From Acidimicrobiia bacterium (GTDB lineage: Bacteria > Acidobacteriota > Terriglobia > Bryobacterales > Bryobacteraceae): DNA of 64,000 bases. Below the pieces are notes generated by a model. The model was not told where the DNA came from. It saw nothing but the letters and a program-made list of their open reading frames with translations, and ran no database searches. How positions within the stretch are numbered: position 1 is the first letter of the stretch; every line of letters begins with the position of its first letter. The stretch is from contig VFZE01000015.1 of the NCBI GenBank assembly GCA_016871315.1, positions 55,109-119,108 of the forward strand. Reading direction: 5' to 3'. Positions 51,921 through 60,486 of the stretch are shown in pieces. Made by a program: the position numbers and the translations under genes.

Positions 51921-53246
51921 TTACTTCTCTTTGATCGCGAACAGATGCTGCCGTCCACGGATATACAACACCCCATCGGCAATCGCCGGCGTCGCCATCG
52001 CCGTTTCACCCAACTCGTTCTTGCCGATCTCCTTGTACTCGCGCCCCATCGCGATCACGTGCGTCACGCCGTCTTCGCTCGTGATATACAGCTTGCCGGC
52101 CGCCGCCACCGGTGACCCGCTAAAGCCAGTTGTGCCGCCTCCCAGCCGCTTCTGATAATACCGTTCCCCGTTTGCGGCATCGTACACCGTCAGCACGCCG
52201 TTGTCGAAACAGAAATAGGCCAGCCCGTCGGCCACCAGCGGCGTCTGCATGTAGTTGCCTGCACGCTCCTGCACCCATGCCATGTGCTCCTTACTGCCGG
52301 TGATATCGCCCTGCGCCGTCGGCCGGATCGCGTAGATCGGCCGCTCGCTTCCATGCGCATTGGTGATGAAGATCAGCCCGCTTCCCATCACCGGCGTTGG
52401 CACCGGTATATCGCCGCCTCCCACCAGTCGCCAAAGCTCTTTGCCGGTCTCGAGGTCATAGCCGCCGATATGCTTCCACCCGTTCAGCACCACCTGCTTC
52501 TTCTTTGAGCCGGGCTCGCCATAGGGCGCCACCGCCGGCGTCGAAAATGTCGGCGCCTCCTGCCGCGCCGTTTTCCATAGCTCCTTGCCCGTCTTTACAT
52601 CGAACGCCGCCACAAAGGAGTCCTTCTGCACATCCGCCTGGATGATCACCTTTCCGTCATGAATGATCGGCGAGCTGGCAAAACCCCACTGCGCCTCGGG
52701 CACACGGAAGAAACCCGAATCCAGCACGCCCAGATCCTTCTTCCACAGCAGCTTCCCTTTCGTGTCGTAGCAGTACAATCCTTCCGAGCCAAAGAACGCA
52801 ACAACATGCTTTCCATCGGTGGCCGGCGTCGGATTCGCATGCGAGGATTTGGGATGCCGCTTGATCTTCGGCAAACCGCTGATCGCCATCTGCCTCCAGG
52901 CGATCTTCCCGCTCTTGCGGTCGACGGCAAACAGCACGAACTCCTGCTTTCCCTCCCCCTCCACCGGCTTGATGTCGCCGTACAGCCCCACCTTCAGCGC
53001 CGGCTCACCGCTTTCCGGAACCGCCGAAGTAAGAAAGATGAGGTTGCCGCTCACCACCGGACTGCTCAGCCCCAGACCCGGAATGGCTGTCTTCCACATC
53101 ACGTTCTTGCCCGATTCGCCGTTCCACTCCGTTGCCACAGCCTCCGCGCTCACGCCCGCAGCTTGTGGTCCTCGAAATTGCGGCCAGTCCGCGGCCGTCG
53201 CCGTGGCGCACACCATCAATAGCCCAGCCAGCAGGAGATTTCTCAT
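51921..53246 (-). CDS. PQQ-type beta-propeller protein (BamB-like), exported
   Basis: A protein of about 441 residues with a signal peptide (RNLLLAGLLMVCATATA) and repeated propeller blades with the PQQ-enzyme motif (KTGKELWKT, ETGKELWRLVG, ANGERYYQKRL). There is no catalytic domain of the dehydrogenase type and no obvious cofactor site, so it is a propeller protein of unknown binding function, common in this phylum. I prefer ATG 53246, since TACTAT lies 7 bases before it; a GTG at 53252 is the alternative. Confidence 0.85.
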   Translation of the reverse strand: MRNLLLAGLLMVCATATAADWPQFRGPQAAGVSAEAVATEWNGESGKNVMWKTAIPGLGLSSPVVSGNLIFLTSAVPESGEPALKVGLYGDIKPVEGEGKQEFVLFAVDRKSGKIAWRQMAISGLPKIKRHPKSSHANPTPATDGKHVVAFFGSEGLYCYDTKGKLLWKKDLGVLDSGFFRVPEAQWGFASSPIIHDGKVIIQADVQKDSFVAAFDVKTGKELWKTARQEAPTFSTPAVAPYGEPGSKKKQVVLNGWKHIGGYDLETGKELWRLVGGGDIPVPTPVMGSGLIFITNAHGSERPIYAIRPTAQGDITGSKEHMAWVQERAGNYMQTPLVADGLAYFCFDNGVLTVYDAANGERYYQKRLGGGTTGFSGSPVAAAGKLYITSEDGVTHVIAMGREYKEIGKNELGETAMATPAIADGVLYIRGRQHLFAIKEK

Positions 53247-53253
53247 GGCCACT

Positions 53254-53259
53254 ATAGTA
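53254..53259 (-). promoter_or_regulatory. Probable -10 box for leaderless propeller-protein transcript
   Basis: TACTAT on the minus strand, 7 bases before ATG 53246, with no ribosome binding site between. Confidence 0.4.
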
Positions 53260-53265
53260 GCGCCG

Positions 53266-54522
53266 CTAAACGGCAGCTATCGTCTCCACCGTTACATCGC
53301 CGCGCTCGAGCGCCTCTTCCCGCAACTCAACACCCAACCCCGGCGTCTCCGGCGCCGTCACGAAACCGTTCTCCGGTTTCGGCACCTCCTTCAGGAAATG
53401 CGGATACAAGTCATTGTAGAGGTGATGAACGCTTTCCATGATGTAGAAGTTGGTCAGCGAAGTCGCGACATGAATTGAGCTCAGCCACAGGACCGGTCCG
53501 CCGCCGGTGTGCGGCGACGTCGGGATCTTGTATGTATCCGCCATATCGGAAATCTTCTTCGCCTCAGTAATGCCGCCGCACCAGGTCACGTCGTACATCA
53601 GCACATCCACCGCGCGCGCTTCGAACATCTCCCGGAACCGGAACCGCGTCGCCAGCCGCTCGCTGATACAAACCGGAATCGACGTCTCCCGCGCCAGCGA
53701 AGCGTAAGCCTCCAGGTTGTCCGGCAGCATCGGGTCCTCCAGGTACAGGATCCCGTACGGCTCCAGCGACCGCGCGATCTGCATCGTGCACGGCAGATTC
53801 CACTTGCTGCTCAAATCCAGCGCGATCTCCATTTCATCGCCTGCCGCCTTGCGGATCCGCTGCACCGGATCGAGCGATTGCTTCAGTTCCGCTTGCGTGA
53901 TGAACGTCCCGCCGTGCCGCGCAAAGGCGTTTACGGGGCCCCGATCATACGGGTAGATTTTCACCGCCTTGATCCCCATCTTCAGCAGGAGCTCAGTGAT
54001 CTTCTCCGGATCATGATCGCGGTATCCCTGCACAGGCCACCCGTTCATCGTGTTGTACACGCGCAGCTTTTCCTGGGACTTGCCGCCCAGAAGCTTATAC
54101 AACGGCAGCCCCGCCGCTTTCCCCAGAATGTCCCATTGCGCAATGTTGATCGCCGTCAGCATGCGGAATTCCGCGCCGCCCCATGGCTGATATGAGATGC
54201 GGTAGAAGATGTCCTGCCACAGCCGCTCAATCTGCGTCGGGTCCTTTCCCAGCAGCATCGGCGCCAGTTCCTTCAGCGCGCCGATGTGCGCCTCCTGCGT
54301 CGGATACGATTCCCCGACTCCCGTGACCCCTCGGTCCGTGTGCAGCCGCACCCAGGTCCAATTCGGCGCGATGCGCCATGCCGGATCCAGACCCGGTATC
54401 TTCGCGTCACGCCGGAACCGCAGCGCCTCCACCTTCGTGATCTTCATCGGGCCTACCGCTTCAGCTGTCTTCCATGCCGGAAGCATCGCCGCCGCTCCGA
54501 ACAGAAACTCTCTCCGGTGCAT
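53266..54522 (-). CDS. Enolase-superfamily (mandelate racemase/muconate lactonising type) enzyme, copy 1
   Basis: A 418-residue enzyme likely to abstract the alpha-proton of a sugar acid or related carboxylate and dehydrate or racemise it. The N-terminus MHRREFLFGAAAM is Tat-like. Metal ligands are seen in IALDLSSKW, YLEDPMLPDN and CISERLATR. The VKIYPY lysine region and a His in PTSPHTGG fit a mandelate-racemase-type active site. It follows a paralogue (54525-55757) by 2 bases in one operon. The two differ enough to have different substrates. Confidence 0.88.
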   Translation of the reverse strand: MHRREFLFGAAAMLPAWKTAEAVGPMKITKVEALRFRRDAKIPGLDPAWRIAPNWTWVRLHTDRGVTGVGESYPTQEAHIGALKELAPMLLGKDPTQIERLWQDIFYRISYQPWGGAEFRMLTAINIAQWDILGKAAGLPLYKLLGGKSQEKLRVYNTMNGWPVQGYRDHDPEKITELLLKMGIKAVKIYPYDRGPVNAFARHGGTFITQAELKQSLDPVQRIRKAAGDEMEIALDLSSKWNLPCTMQIARSLEPYGILYLEDPMLPDNLEAYASLARETSIPVCISERLATRFRFREMFEARAVDVLMYDVTWCGGITEAKKISDMADTYKIPTSPHTGGGPVLWLSSIHVATSLTNFYIMESVHHLYNDLYPHFLKEVPKPENGFVTAPETPGLGVELREEALERGDVTVETIAAV

Positions 54523-54524
54523 GC

Positions 54525-55757
54525 CTATACCCTCGCCACCGTTTCCACAATCGCGTCACCGTTGCGGAAAATCTCCGGCTTGATCTCCGCGCCGATCCCC
54601 GGCAGCTCCGGCGGCGTCACTTGGCCGTCCTTCGGCACGGGCACGTTGTTGATGAAATACGGATATTGATGCGTGTACTTCCAGTAGTTGCTCTCCATGA
54701 TCAGGAAATTCGCCAGCGCCGTGCACAGGTGCATCGAGCAGAAATAGAGCAGCGGCCCGCCGCAGGTGTGCGGCGACGTCGGGATCAGGTAAGCGTCGCC
54801 CATGTCGGAGATCTTCTTCGCCTCGCCCGGGCCGCCGCACCAGCACAGGTCGTACATGATCACATCGCACGCCCTCAGCTCCAGGTACTCGCGGTACTCG
54901 TAACGCGTCGCCAGCGTTTCACTCATGCAGATGGGCACGCTGGTCTCCTGCGCCAGTTGCGCATAAGCGCGCGGATTATTCATCAACATCGCGTCTTCCA
55001 GGTACATGATGTTGTATGGCTCAAGCGCCTTGGCGATGCGCTGCGCGCTCGGCAGGTTGAAGCGCGCCCAGCAGTCGACGCAAATGTCCATCTGGTTGCC
55101 CGTCTGGTCGCGAATCTCCTTGATCCACCGCATCCCGTCTTCCAGCGCCTGGTTCGACAGGTAGTTGTCCGGCGCGGTGAATGGATAGATCTTCATTGCG
55201 GTGATGCCGCGCTCCAGAAGAAACCGCACGATCTTCATCGTGTCCGGCCCCATCTTGGTCTCATTGATGGCCCAGTAGTTCGTCGTGGTGTTGTAGACGC
55301 GCACGCGCTGGCGGGTCCGGCCGCCCAACAACCTGTACAGCGGCAGTCCCGCCGCCTGCCCCAGAATATCCAGCTGCGCCATGTTCACCGCGCTTAGGAT
55401 CCGCATATCCGCGCCGCCCGCGTTGCGCATCGCCATCGCGTGATAGTAGTTGCGCCAGATTCCGTCGAGGTCGCGCGGATCGCGCCCGATGATCTGCCGT
55501 GAATAGTCTCGCAACGCGCCCATCTCGCCGCCGGAAAACGGATACGTCTCACCCGTTCCGATGATCCCCTTATCGGTGTGCAACCGCACCCAGCAGAACT
55601 CCGCCCCGTCGGAACCGCCCGACCCGCCGCCGATCTTGATCTCCTTCCGGAAAGTCACCCCGTCGATCTGCGTGACGCGCATCGGCTCCAGGTTGTTCAC
55701 CACCGCCGCCATTGCGCTTCCACCCATCGCCGTCGCGAGGAATTCACGCCTTCTCAT
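54525..55757 (-). CDS. Enolase-superfamily (mandelate racemase/muconate lactonising type) enzyme, copy 2
   Basis: A 410-residue paralogue of the next gene, with a twin-Arg leader (MRRREFLATAMGGSAMA). The family pattern is present: TGETYPFSGGEMGALRDY, the lysine segment MKIYPF, metal ligands in ICVDCWARF, YLEDAMLMNN and CMSETLATR, and the His in PTSPHTCGG. Enzymes of this superfamily are normally cytosolic, so a Tat signal is notable. The start overlaps the stop of the PIG-L gene as ATGA, which argues for a shared pathway. Confidence 0.88.
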   Translation of the reverse strand: MRRREFLATAMGGSAMAAVVNNLEPMRVTQIDGVTFRKEIKIGGGSGGSDGAEFCWVRLHTDKGIIGTGETYPFSGGEMGALRDYSRQIIGRDPRDLDGIWRNYYHAMAMRNAGGADMRILSAVNMAQLDILGQAAGLPLYRLLGGRTRQRVRVYNTTTNYWAINETKMGPDTMKIVRFLLERGITAMKIYPFTAPDNYLSNQALEDGMRWIKEIRDQTGNQMDICVDCWARFNLPSAQRIAKALEPYNIMYLEDAMLMNNPRAYAQLAQETSVPICMSETLATRYEYREYLELRACDVIMYDLCWCGGPGEAKKISDMGDAYLIPTSPHTCGGPLLYFCSMHLCTALANFLIMESNYWKYTHQYPYFINNVPVPKDGQVTPPELPGIGAEIKPEIFRNGDAIVETVARV

Positions 55758-56623
55758 AGCGACACCGCGTTTCTTTCCACGTACTCCTCTACCTTCGACT
55801 TCGCCGGCGGACGGTGGTCAATATAGAAAAACCGCTCCGCGTAGCTCAACCCATGCTCGGCGCCGAACTCCTGGTAGCGGTCCAGCAGGAACTGCCGCAC
55901 ATAGGCCCGGTCCGCTGTGCGGTCGTCATTGCCGAGCAGCGGCAGCCGCTTGCCCTGCTTCGCCAATCGCGCCCGCAACAGCGACCCTTCGTTCCCGCCG
56001 CCCTGCGCCCGGCACTCCACAATCGAATCGATTTTCTTCTCCACATGCGCGCCGATCTCCACCACGCGGTTGTAGGGCTGCCCGGGCCGCGCATAAAAGT
56101 AGTAGCGTTCGGTGACCGTCTTCGGCGCATGGCCGGCTTCCATGTGCTCCGGATAATCGGTCTCCACACCCGCCATCCAACACGCTTCCTCCACCGCCCT
56201 CCCTGTCACCCAATGATCCGGATTCTCCTCCAGTTGCCCCCACGGATTGAACGTCACCACCGTGTCCACCTTCAGCATCCGGAACAGCAGAATCAAACGC
56301 GCACGCAGATCCAGCGAGCTGATGTTGTTCATCTCGTGATTCTGGTAGTAGAAATCGAACGTATCGGCAAAGCCCAGCGCCGCCGCCACCTTCACGTGCT
56401 CCTGCTCATTGCTCAGGATGTTCTCCGCCGCCGTCCCGCCGCCTCGTTTCTCATCGTTCGATGTGCGGATCAGGTAACCTGTGTACCCTTCGCGAATCAA
56501 CTTCGCGCACAACCCGCCGGCGTAATAAGGCACATCATCCAAATGCGCATGCACCGCCGCGAACACTTTACCCTTATTCGGCTGCCCTTGCTGATCGCGC
56601 TCCACGGTAATGTTTTCGGCCAT
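55754..56623 (-). CDS. PIG-L family deacetylase, copy 2
   Basis: A 289-residue zinc deacetylase of the PIG-L/LmbE family. The metal/base motif reads VHAHLDDV (His27, Asp29, Asp30), a variant of the usual AHPDDE, followed by YYAGGLCAKLIREGYTGYLI. A later NPDHWVTGR segment fits the third zinc ligand. No signal peptide is present, unlike its neighbour copy. GGAAGGAG stands before the ATG. It is coupled to the racemase-type gene downstream. The substrate, an N-acetyl sugar or similar, is unknown. Confidence 0.88.
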   Translation of the reverse strand: MAENITVERDQQGQPNKGKVFAAVHAHLDDVPYYAGGLCAKLIREGYTGYLIRTSNDEKRGGGTAAENILSNEQEHVKVAAALGFADTFDFYYQNHEMNNISSLDLRARLILLFRMLKVDTVVTFNPWGQLEENPDHWVTGRAVEEACWMAGVETDYPEHMEAGHAPKTVTERYYFYARPGQPYNRVVEIGAHVEKKIDSIVECRAQGGGNEGSLLRARLAKQGKRLPLLGNDDRTADRAYVRQFLLDRYQEFGAEHGLSYAERFFYIDHRPPAKSKVEEYVERNAVSL

Positions 56624-56638
56624 CTTCGTTTCTCCTTC

Positions 56639-57658
56639 CTACAGCGCCGTCGCATGCTTTTCCGCGTACTGCCGGATACGCTCCCGGTAATCCGGCTGTG
56701 GCCCGATATAGCGGAACGCCTCCGCGTAACCCAAACCGAACTGCTCTCCCAGCAGCCGCCAATCCTCCATCAGGAAATGCTTCACGTACTGGACATTCGC
56801 CGTGTCATCATCATCACCGAGCAGCGCCAGCTTCTTGCCCTGACGCGCCAGCTCCGCACGGAACCGCGACCCGTTCTCCCCCGCCGGACCCTTGCCCTTG
56901 TTCGCCACGTTGCAACGGACTTTGTGATCAATATAGGAGCTGATGTCTACGATGCGGTTGACCAGGTTGTGCCCCTGCGGCGACCGCGCATGATAATACT
57001 TCTCCCGCACCGAATGCGGCTTCAGCCCCGCCTTGAAATGCTCCGGATAATCCTTGCTCGCCCCCGCGAGCCAGCAGGCCGCCTCCGCCGCGCGTCCCGC
57101 CACCAGGTGATCCGGATTTTCCTCGTAGTGGTTGTAAGGATCCATCGTCACAATCGTGTCCACCTGCAGCAGCCGGTAGAGAAAGATCAGCCGCTGCCGG
57201 ATCTCGATCTCCGCGCAATCATCCATGCGGTGGTTCCTGTAGTAAAACGTGTAGGCCTTCTTGCATCCCAGCGCTTTAGCCGCCTCGCGATTATCGATCT
57301 CGTTCTGCACCACGCCGTGACCCAGCGTCCGGCCCGCCGCTTCATCATTCGAAATGCGAATCAGGTACCCCGTGTAGCCTTCATCGATCAACTTCGCCAC
57401 CAGCCCGCCCGCATAGAGCGTGATGTCGTCCGAGTGCGCCTGAATCGCCGCCAGCACTTTCCCCGCGTGCGGCTTCCCCGTCTGGTTCCGCTCGATCGTG
57501 AGGTCGTTCGCGAACGTGTAATAATCCGGCGTCGTGAACGGGCTGTAGCCTGAACTGCGCATCCGAACGGCCGCCGCCGTCTGGGCGGGCGTAGCCGCCT
57601 GTTGCGCCATCACCGCTCCCGCCGCCGCACCCCCGCCAAGAAACATTCGTCTTTCCAT
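56639..57658 (-). CDS. PIG-L family deacetylase, copy 1, exported
   Basis: A 339-residue PIG-L deacetylase with a Tat-like leader (MERRMFLGGGAAAGAVMA). The zinc motif is QAHSDDIT (His75, Asp77, Asp78), followed by LYAGGLVAKLIDEGYTGYLI and NPDHLVAGR. I start it at ATG 57658, with GGAGAG 7 bases upstream; the frame is open to 57700 but that part holds a TACAAT box (57689-57694, minus) that probably starts the operon transcript. It is the first gene of the two-deacetylase, two-racemase operon. Confidence 0.88.
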   Translation of the reverse strand: MERRMFLGGGAAAGAVMAQQAATPAQTAAAVRMRSSGYSPFTTPDYYTFANDLTIERNQTGKPHAGKVLAAIQAHSDDITLYAGGLVAKLIDEGYTGYLIRISNDEAAGRTLGHGVVQNEIDNREAAKALGCKKAYTFYYRNHRMDDCAEIEIRQRLIFLYRLLQVDTIVTMDPYNHYEENPDHLVAGRAAEAACWLAGASKDYPEHFKAGLKPHSVREKYYHARSPQGHNLVNRIVDISSYIDHKVRCNVANKGKGPAGENGSRFRAELARQGKKLALLGDDDDTANVQYVKHFLMEDWRLLGEQFGLGYAEAFRYIGPQPDYRERIRQYAEKHATAL

Positions 57659-57736
57659 CTTCGGGCTCTCCTTTGCTACTGCCCGTCGATTGTATTTCAC
57701 TTTTGATGGGGGTTGTGCGTTCCTAGCTCCGGAAGC

Positions 57737-58075
57737 TTAGGCCGAGCCTTCGCCCAGCAACTCCGCCCACCCAAGCGCATATCCCACCGCCCGCTTCAGC
57801 TCCCCGCGCCTGGATGCCGGCAATGCCCCGGCCTTTTTCGCCAGCGCCGACCTGGAAACGGTTCGGATGTTGTCGCAGTTGGCCACGCATGTCTTTCTCA
57901 TCCCTTCTCTTCGCCCCAACTTCACTTCTTGCGCGATTCCGCGAACCGTCGTCGTGATTTCCACCACGACGAACTTGTTCAGATACTCGTAAGCTCCATC
58001 GCGGCTCAACAGCAGCACCGGCCTGCGCCCCGCCGGTGCGGGCAGACTCGCCCACCAAATCTCGTATTGCCTCAC
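57737..58075 (-). CDS. mazF: PemK/MazF-type toxin
   Basis: A 112-residue type II toxin, an endoribonuclease of the MazF/PemK fold. The core strands YEIWWASLPAP, GRRPVLLLSRDGAYE and the segment KTCVANCDNIRTVSRSAL (with the usual Thr-Val after the strand) are present. The start overlaps the antitoxin stop by 4 bases (ATGA). The RNA recognition sequence cannot be read from the protein. Confidence 0.88.
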   Translation of the reverse strand: MRQYEIWWASLPAPAGRRPVLLLSRDGAYEYLNKFVVVEITTTVRGIAQEVKLGRREGMRKTCVANCDNIRTVSRSALAKKAGALPASRRGELKRAVGYALGWAELLGEGSA

Positions 58076-58290
58076 GCCCGGAACTCCTCCGCGTTCGCCC
58101 AGTCATCGGCCTCTTGCTCTGAGTCGGGACTCGCCTTGTACGCCGCCCGTGTGCGCGCTTCCTCCGCCTCCATCAACGCCTTCATCAGCGCCTGCCGGAT
58201 GAATTGAGCCCGTTGGCGCTTGGCCGCCGGGGCCACGCGATTCAGCATTTGATATATACGATCATCAAGTTGAATCAATATAGATTTCAT
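58072..58290 (-). CDS. Ribbon-helix-helix antitoxin (MazE-like)
   Basis: A 72-residue antitoxin with an N-terminal ribbon-helix-helix (SILIQLDDRIYQMLNRVAP, RAQFIRQALMKAL) and an acidic C-terminal tail that would bind the MazF toxin encoded next. It probably represses the pair by binding just upstream, where the AT-rich stretch 58288-58310 has two CATAT repeats and a TATGTT hexamer 7 bases before the ATG. Confidence 0.82.
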   Translation of the reverse strand: MKSILIQLDDRIYQMLNRVAPAAKRQRAQFIRQALMKALMEAEEARTRAAYKASPDSEQEADDWANAEEFRA

Positions 58291-58305
58291 ATACTACAAC
58301 ATATC

Positions 58306-60486
58306 TTATCGCGGCTTCAGGTGCCGCTCCAGAAACTCCAGTGTCCCCTGGCCGTGAATCTGGTGAGGTCCGTTGAAGAACTCGATCGTCGTGCGCTCCG
58401 GGATGCCGAGAAAAGCGTAAAGCCGCCTGACCTTCGCGTATTCATACGCCACCCACTCATCGATGCCGACGCCGTCGCGGTGGCCGCGCTCCACCATGAA
58501 CGGCCGCGGCGCGATCAGAGCCGCCATCTCCGCGTAGTTGAACGTGTGGCCCAGGTCGAACTCCAGCATGTCGTACTCGCGCGTGTACATGTAGCTGAAC
58601 GGCTCATCGACGCTCGTCACCTTCCACACCCACTCGTTGAAATCGGCCGAGCAGATCGATAGAGCGTACCGCGGCAGCAGCGCAGGCACGCGCATCGCCG
58701 TCTTGCCGCCGTAACTCAGCCCGTAGAAGCCAATTCGCCCGCCGTCGACGAATGGCAAGCTTGCCAGCCATTCCAAAATCCGCGCGTGCTGGCCCGCGAT
58801 GAAACTGAACAGCGTCAATTTCAGCGGGTGACTCTTGCGGACGAGGGCGCGGAACTTCTCCTCGCCGATATAAGGGTTCTGCGGAGCGAAGACGACATAG
58901 CCGCGCTGCGCCAGCACCGCGGCCAGCCGGCCGTATACGCGATCCATCCGTTCATCGGCAGGAGCGATGAGATGCTGCGGGCGTCCCTCCAGGCCGTGCT
59001 GCGCCACGACAGCCGCCCGACGCTCGCCCGGTTTCATATCGCGCGGGATCAGCAGAATTCCGTACGCAAACACATCGCCCCACACAGGCAGCAGAACTTC
59101 GTGGCCAGTGAAGCCGGGCTCGTCATAGAGCTTGCGCGACTGCGCTACGAAGCTTCCCTCCGGCTCCGGCATACGTCCGATCACTTCACCCCAGAACCGG
59201 TCGCGCGCGGGGCCGGCGATCTCGCCCATCTTCTTTAGCCCGGCCTTGGTCAGCGCTTCGGGAAACTTCCGCCGCTCGAACTCTGACCGCCGCACCAGCC
59301 GCTGCGTGTGCTCGATCATCTGATCCATCAGTCGTTTTGTTCGCGGCTTGGGTTCGTAAGCGGACTGGAGGCTGGTAACCTTCCCTAACGGAGCCGGCTT
59401 CAACCCCAGTGAGCCGAGAAAGGCGGCGAGCGTCTCATCCGATGACGGCCCGCCCTCGATGAACTTCAAGCCGGCGCGATAACCCGCCGCGCGCTGGAAC
59501 TCCGCGCGCACCGCCTCCACCGGCGGCGTCGAAATGCCTCCGCTGGCCGCACCCCGCCGCCCATCGCGCTCCAGCGGCGGACCGGCAACCTGTGGATGCG
59601 GGGATGCCTCAATAATCACCTCCCGAGGCGCGGCAAGGGCCGCCAGCTCCGCATCTCCGAATTGAAGAAGCTGTGACCAAACGTTGCGGTAGATCGGCTG
59701 GCTCCATACCTGCTCGCGCGGCCCGAAGTAGCCGCTTACCACGGCCGTCTTGATCCGTTCATCCAGCGCCGCCGCATGCAGCGCAAGCAGTCCGCCCTCG
59801 CCGTACCCGAAGATCCCAACCGGCAACTTCCCGCCCGCTCCGATTGCCGCAAACACCTTTTGCAGCTCATAGCCGATGATATGCCGGCCCATCTCATACG
59901 CCATCCGGTAAACAAATTCCCGGTGCGGCTGATTGGTGAAGCGCACTCCTTGTTTGCCCGAGAATTCATCCGAGCGGTCGAGCAACGCCGGGACCAGCAC
60001 CAGGCAGCCGCTCTCGGCCAGCCGACGCGCGAACTGCTGCTCAGGCGGTAGTCCCGGAGCGAGCCCGGCAAGCATCTCCGGAGTCCAATCCGCATCCGGC
60101 AACGCCACGGCGAAAGCCTTCGGCTTGGCAGGCCGCAGCAGCAGCCCTTCCCCTTCCACGCCCTCCAGCGCCGGCCACCTCACGTGCAGGATCTCGAAAC
60201 CGTGCCCCTGACCCACCTTGGCGCCAAACTGCAAAGAAACTTCGGCGGCAGGAGCATCCACCAAGCCCAGCAAGCGCCTCAGCGTGCCGCGGTCGCCAGG
60301 CTTCGGCGCAACGCGGCGCGACGGCGCCTCGCTCAACCGCCGCATCAGATAGGCGTCGATGCTCTCCACCATCTGCGCGGCAAGGTCGCCCGTGCGGCGC
60401 AACTCCTCCGTGCCCGCCAGCGGCTGCGCCCAAACGGCCGCCGCCAGCGCGCTAGCGAGAAAGCCAATCCGAGTAGACGTTCTCAA
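58306..60486 (-). CDS. Two-domain alpha/beta-hydrolase esterase, N-domain inactive
   Basis: A 726-residue exported protein (signal MRTSTRIGFLASALAAAVWA) with two alpha/beta-hydrolase domains of the acetyl-xylan-esterase/dienelactone-hydrolase type. In the second, the nucleophile elbow is GLSYGG with Ser591 and the C-terminal His is in GPHQIHG. In the first, the elbow is GYGEGG (227-232) and the catalytic Ser position is Gly229, so that domain is probably inactive. It overlaps the upstream esterase gene by 35 bases. The substrate is unknown, possibly acylated plant polysaccharide. Confidence 0.82.
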   Translation of the reverse strand: MRTSTRIGFLASALAAAVWAQPLAGTEELRRTGDLAAQMVESIDAYLMRRLSEAPSRRVAPKPGDRGTLRRLLGLVDAPAAEVSLQFGAKVGQGHGFEILHVRWPALEGVEGEGLLLRPAKPKAFAVALPDADWTPEMLAGLAPGLPPEQQFARRLAESGCLVLVPALLDRSDEFSGKQGVRFTNQPHREFVYRMAYEMGRHIIGYELQKVFAAIGAGGKLPVGIFGYGEGGLLALHAAALDERIKTAVVSGYFGPREQVWSQPIYRNVWSQLLQFGDAELAALAAPREVIIEASPHPQVAGPPLERDGRRGAASGGISTPPVEAVRAEFQRAAGYRAGLKFIEGGPSSDETLAAFLGSLGLKPAPLGKVTSLQSAYEPKPRTKRLMDQMIEHTQRLVRRSEFERRKFPEALTKAGLKKMGEIAGPARDRFWGEVIGRMPEPEGSFVAQSRKLYDEPGFTGHEVLLPVWGDVFAYGILLIPRDMKPGERRAAVVAQHGLEGRPQHLIAPADERMDRVYGRLAAVLAQRGYVVFAPQNPYIGEEKFRALVRKSHPLKLTLFSFIAGQHARILEWLASLPFVDGGRIGFYGLSYGGKTAMRVPALLPRYALSICSADFNEWVWKVTSVDEPFSYMYTREYDMLEFDLGHTFNYAEMAALIAPRPFMVERGHRDGVGIDEWVAYEYAKVRRLYAFLGIPERTTIEFFNGPHQIHGQGTLEFLERHLKPR

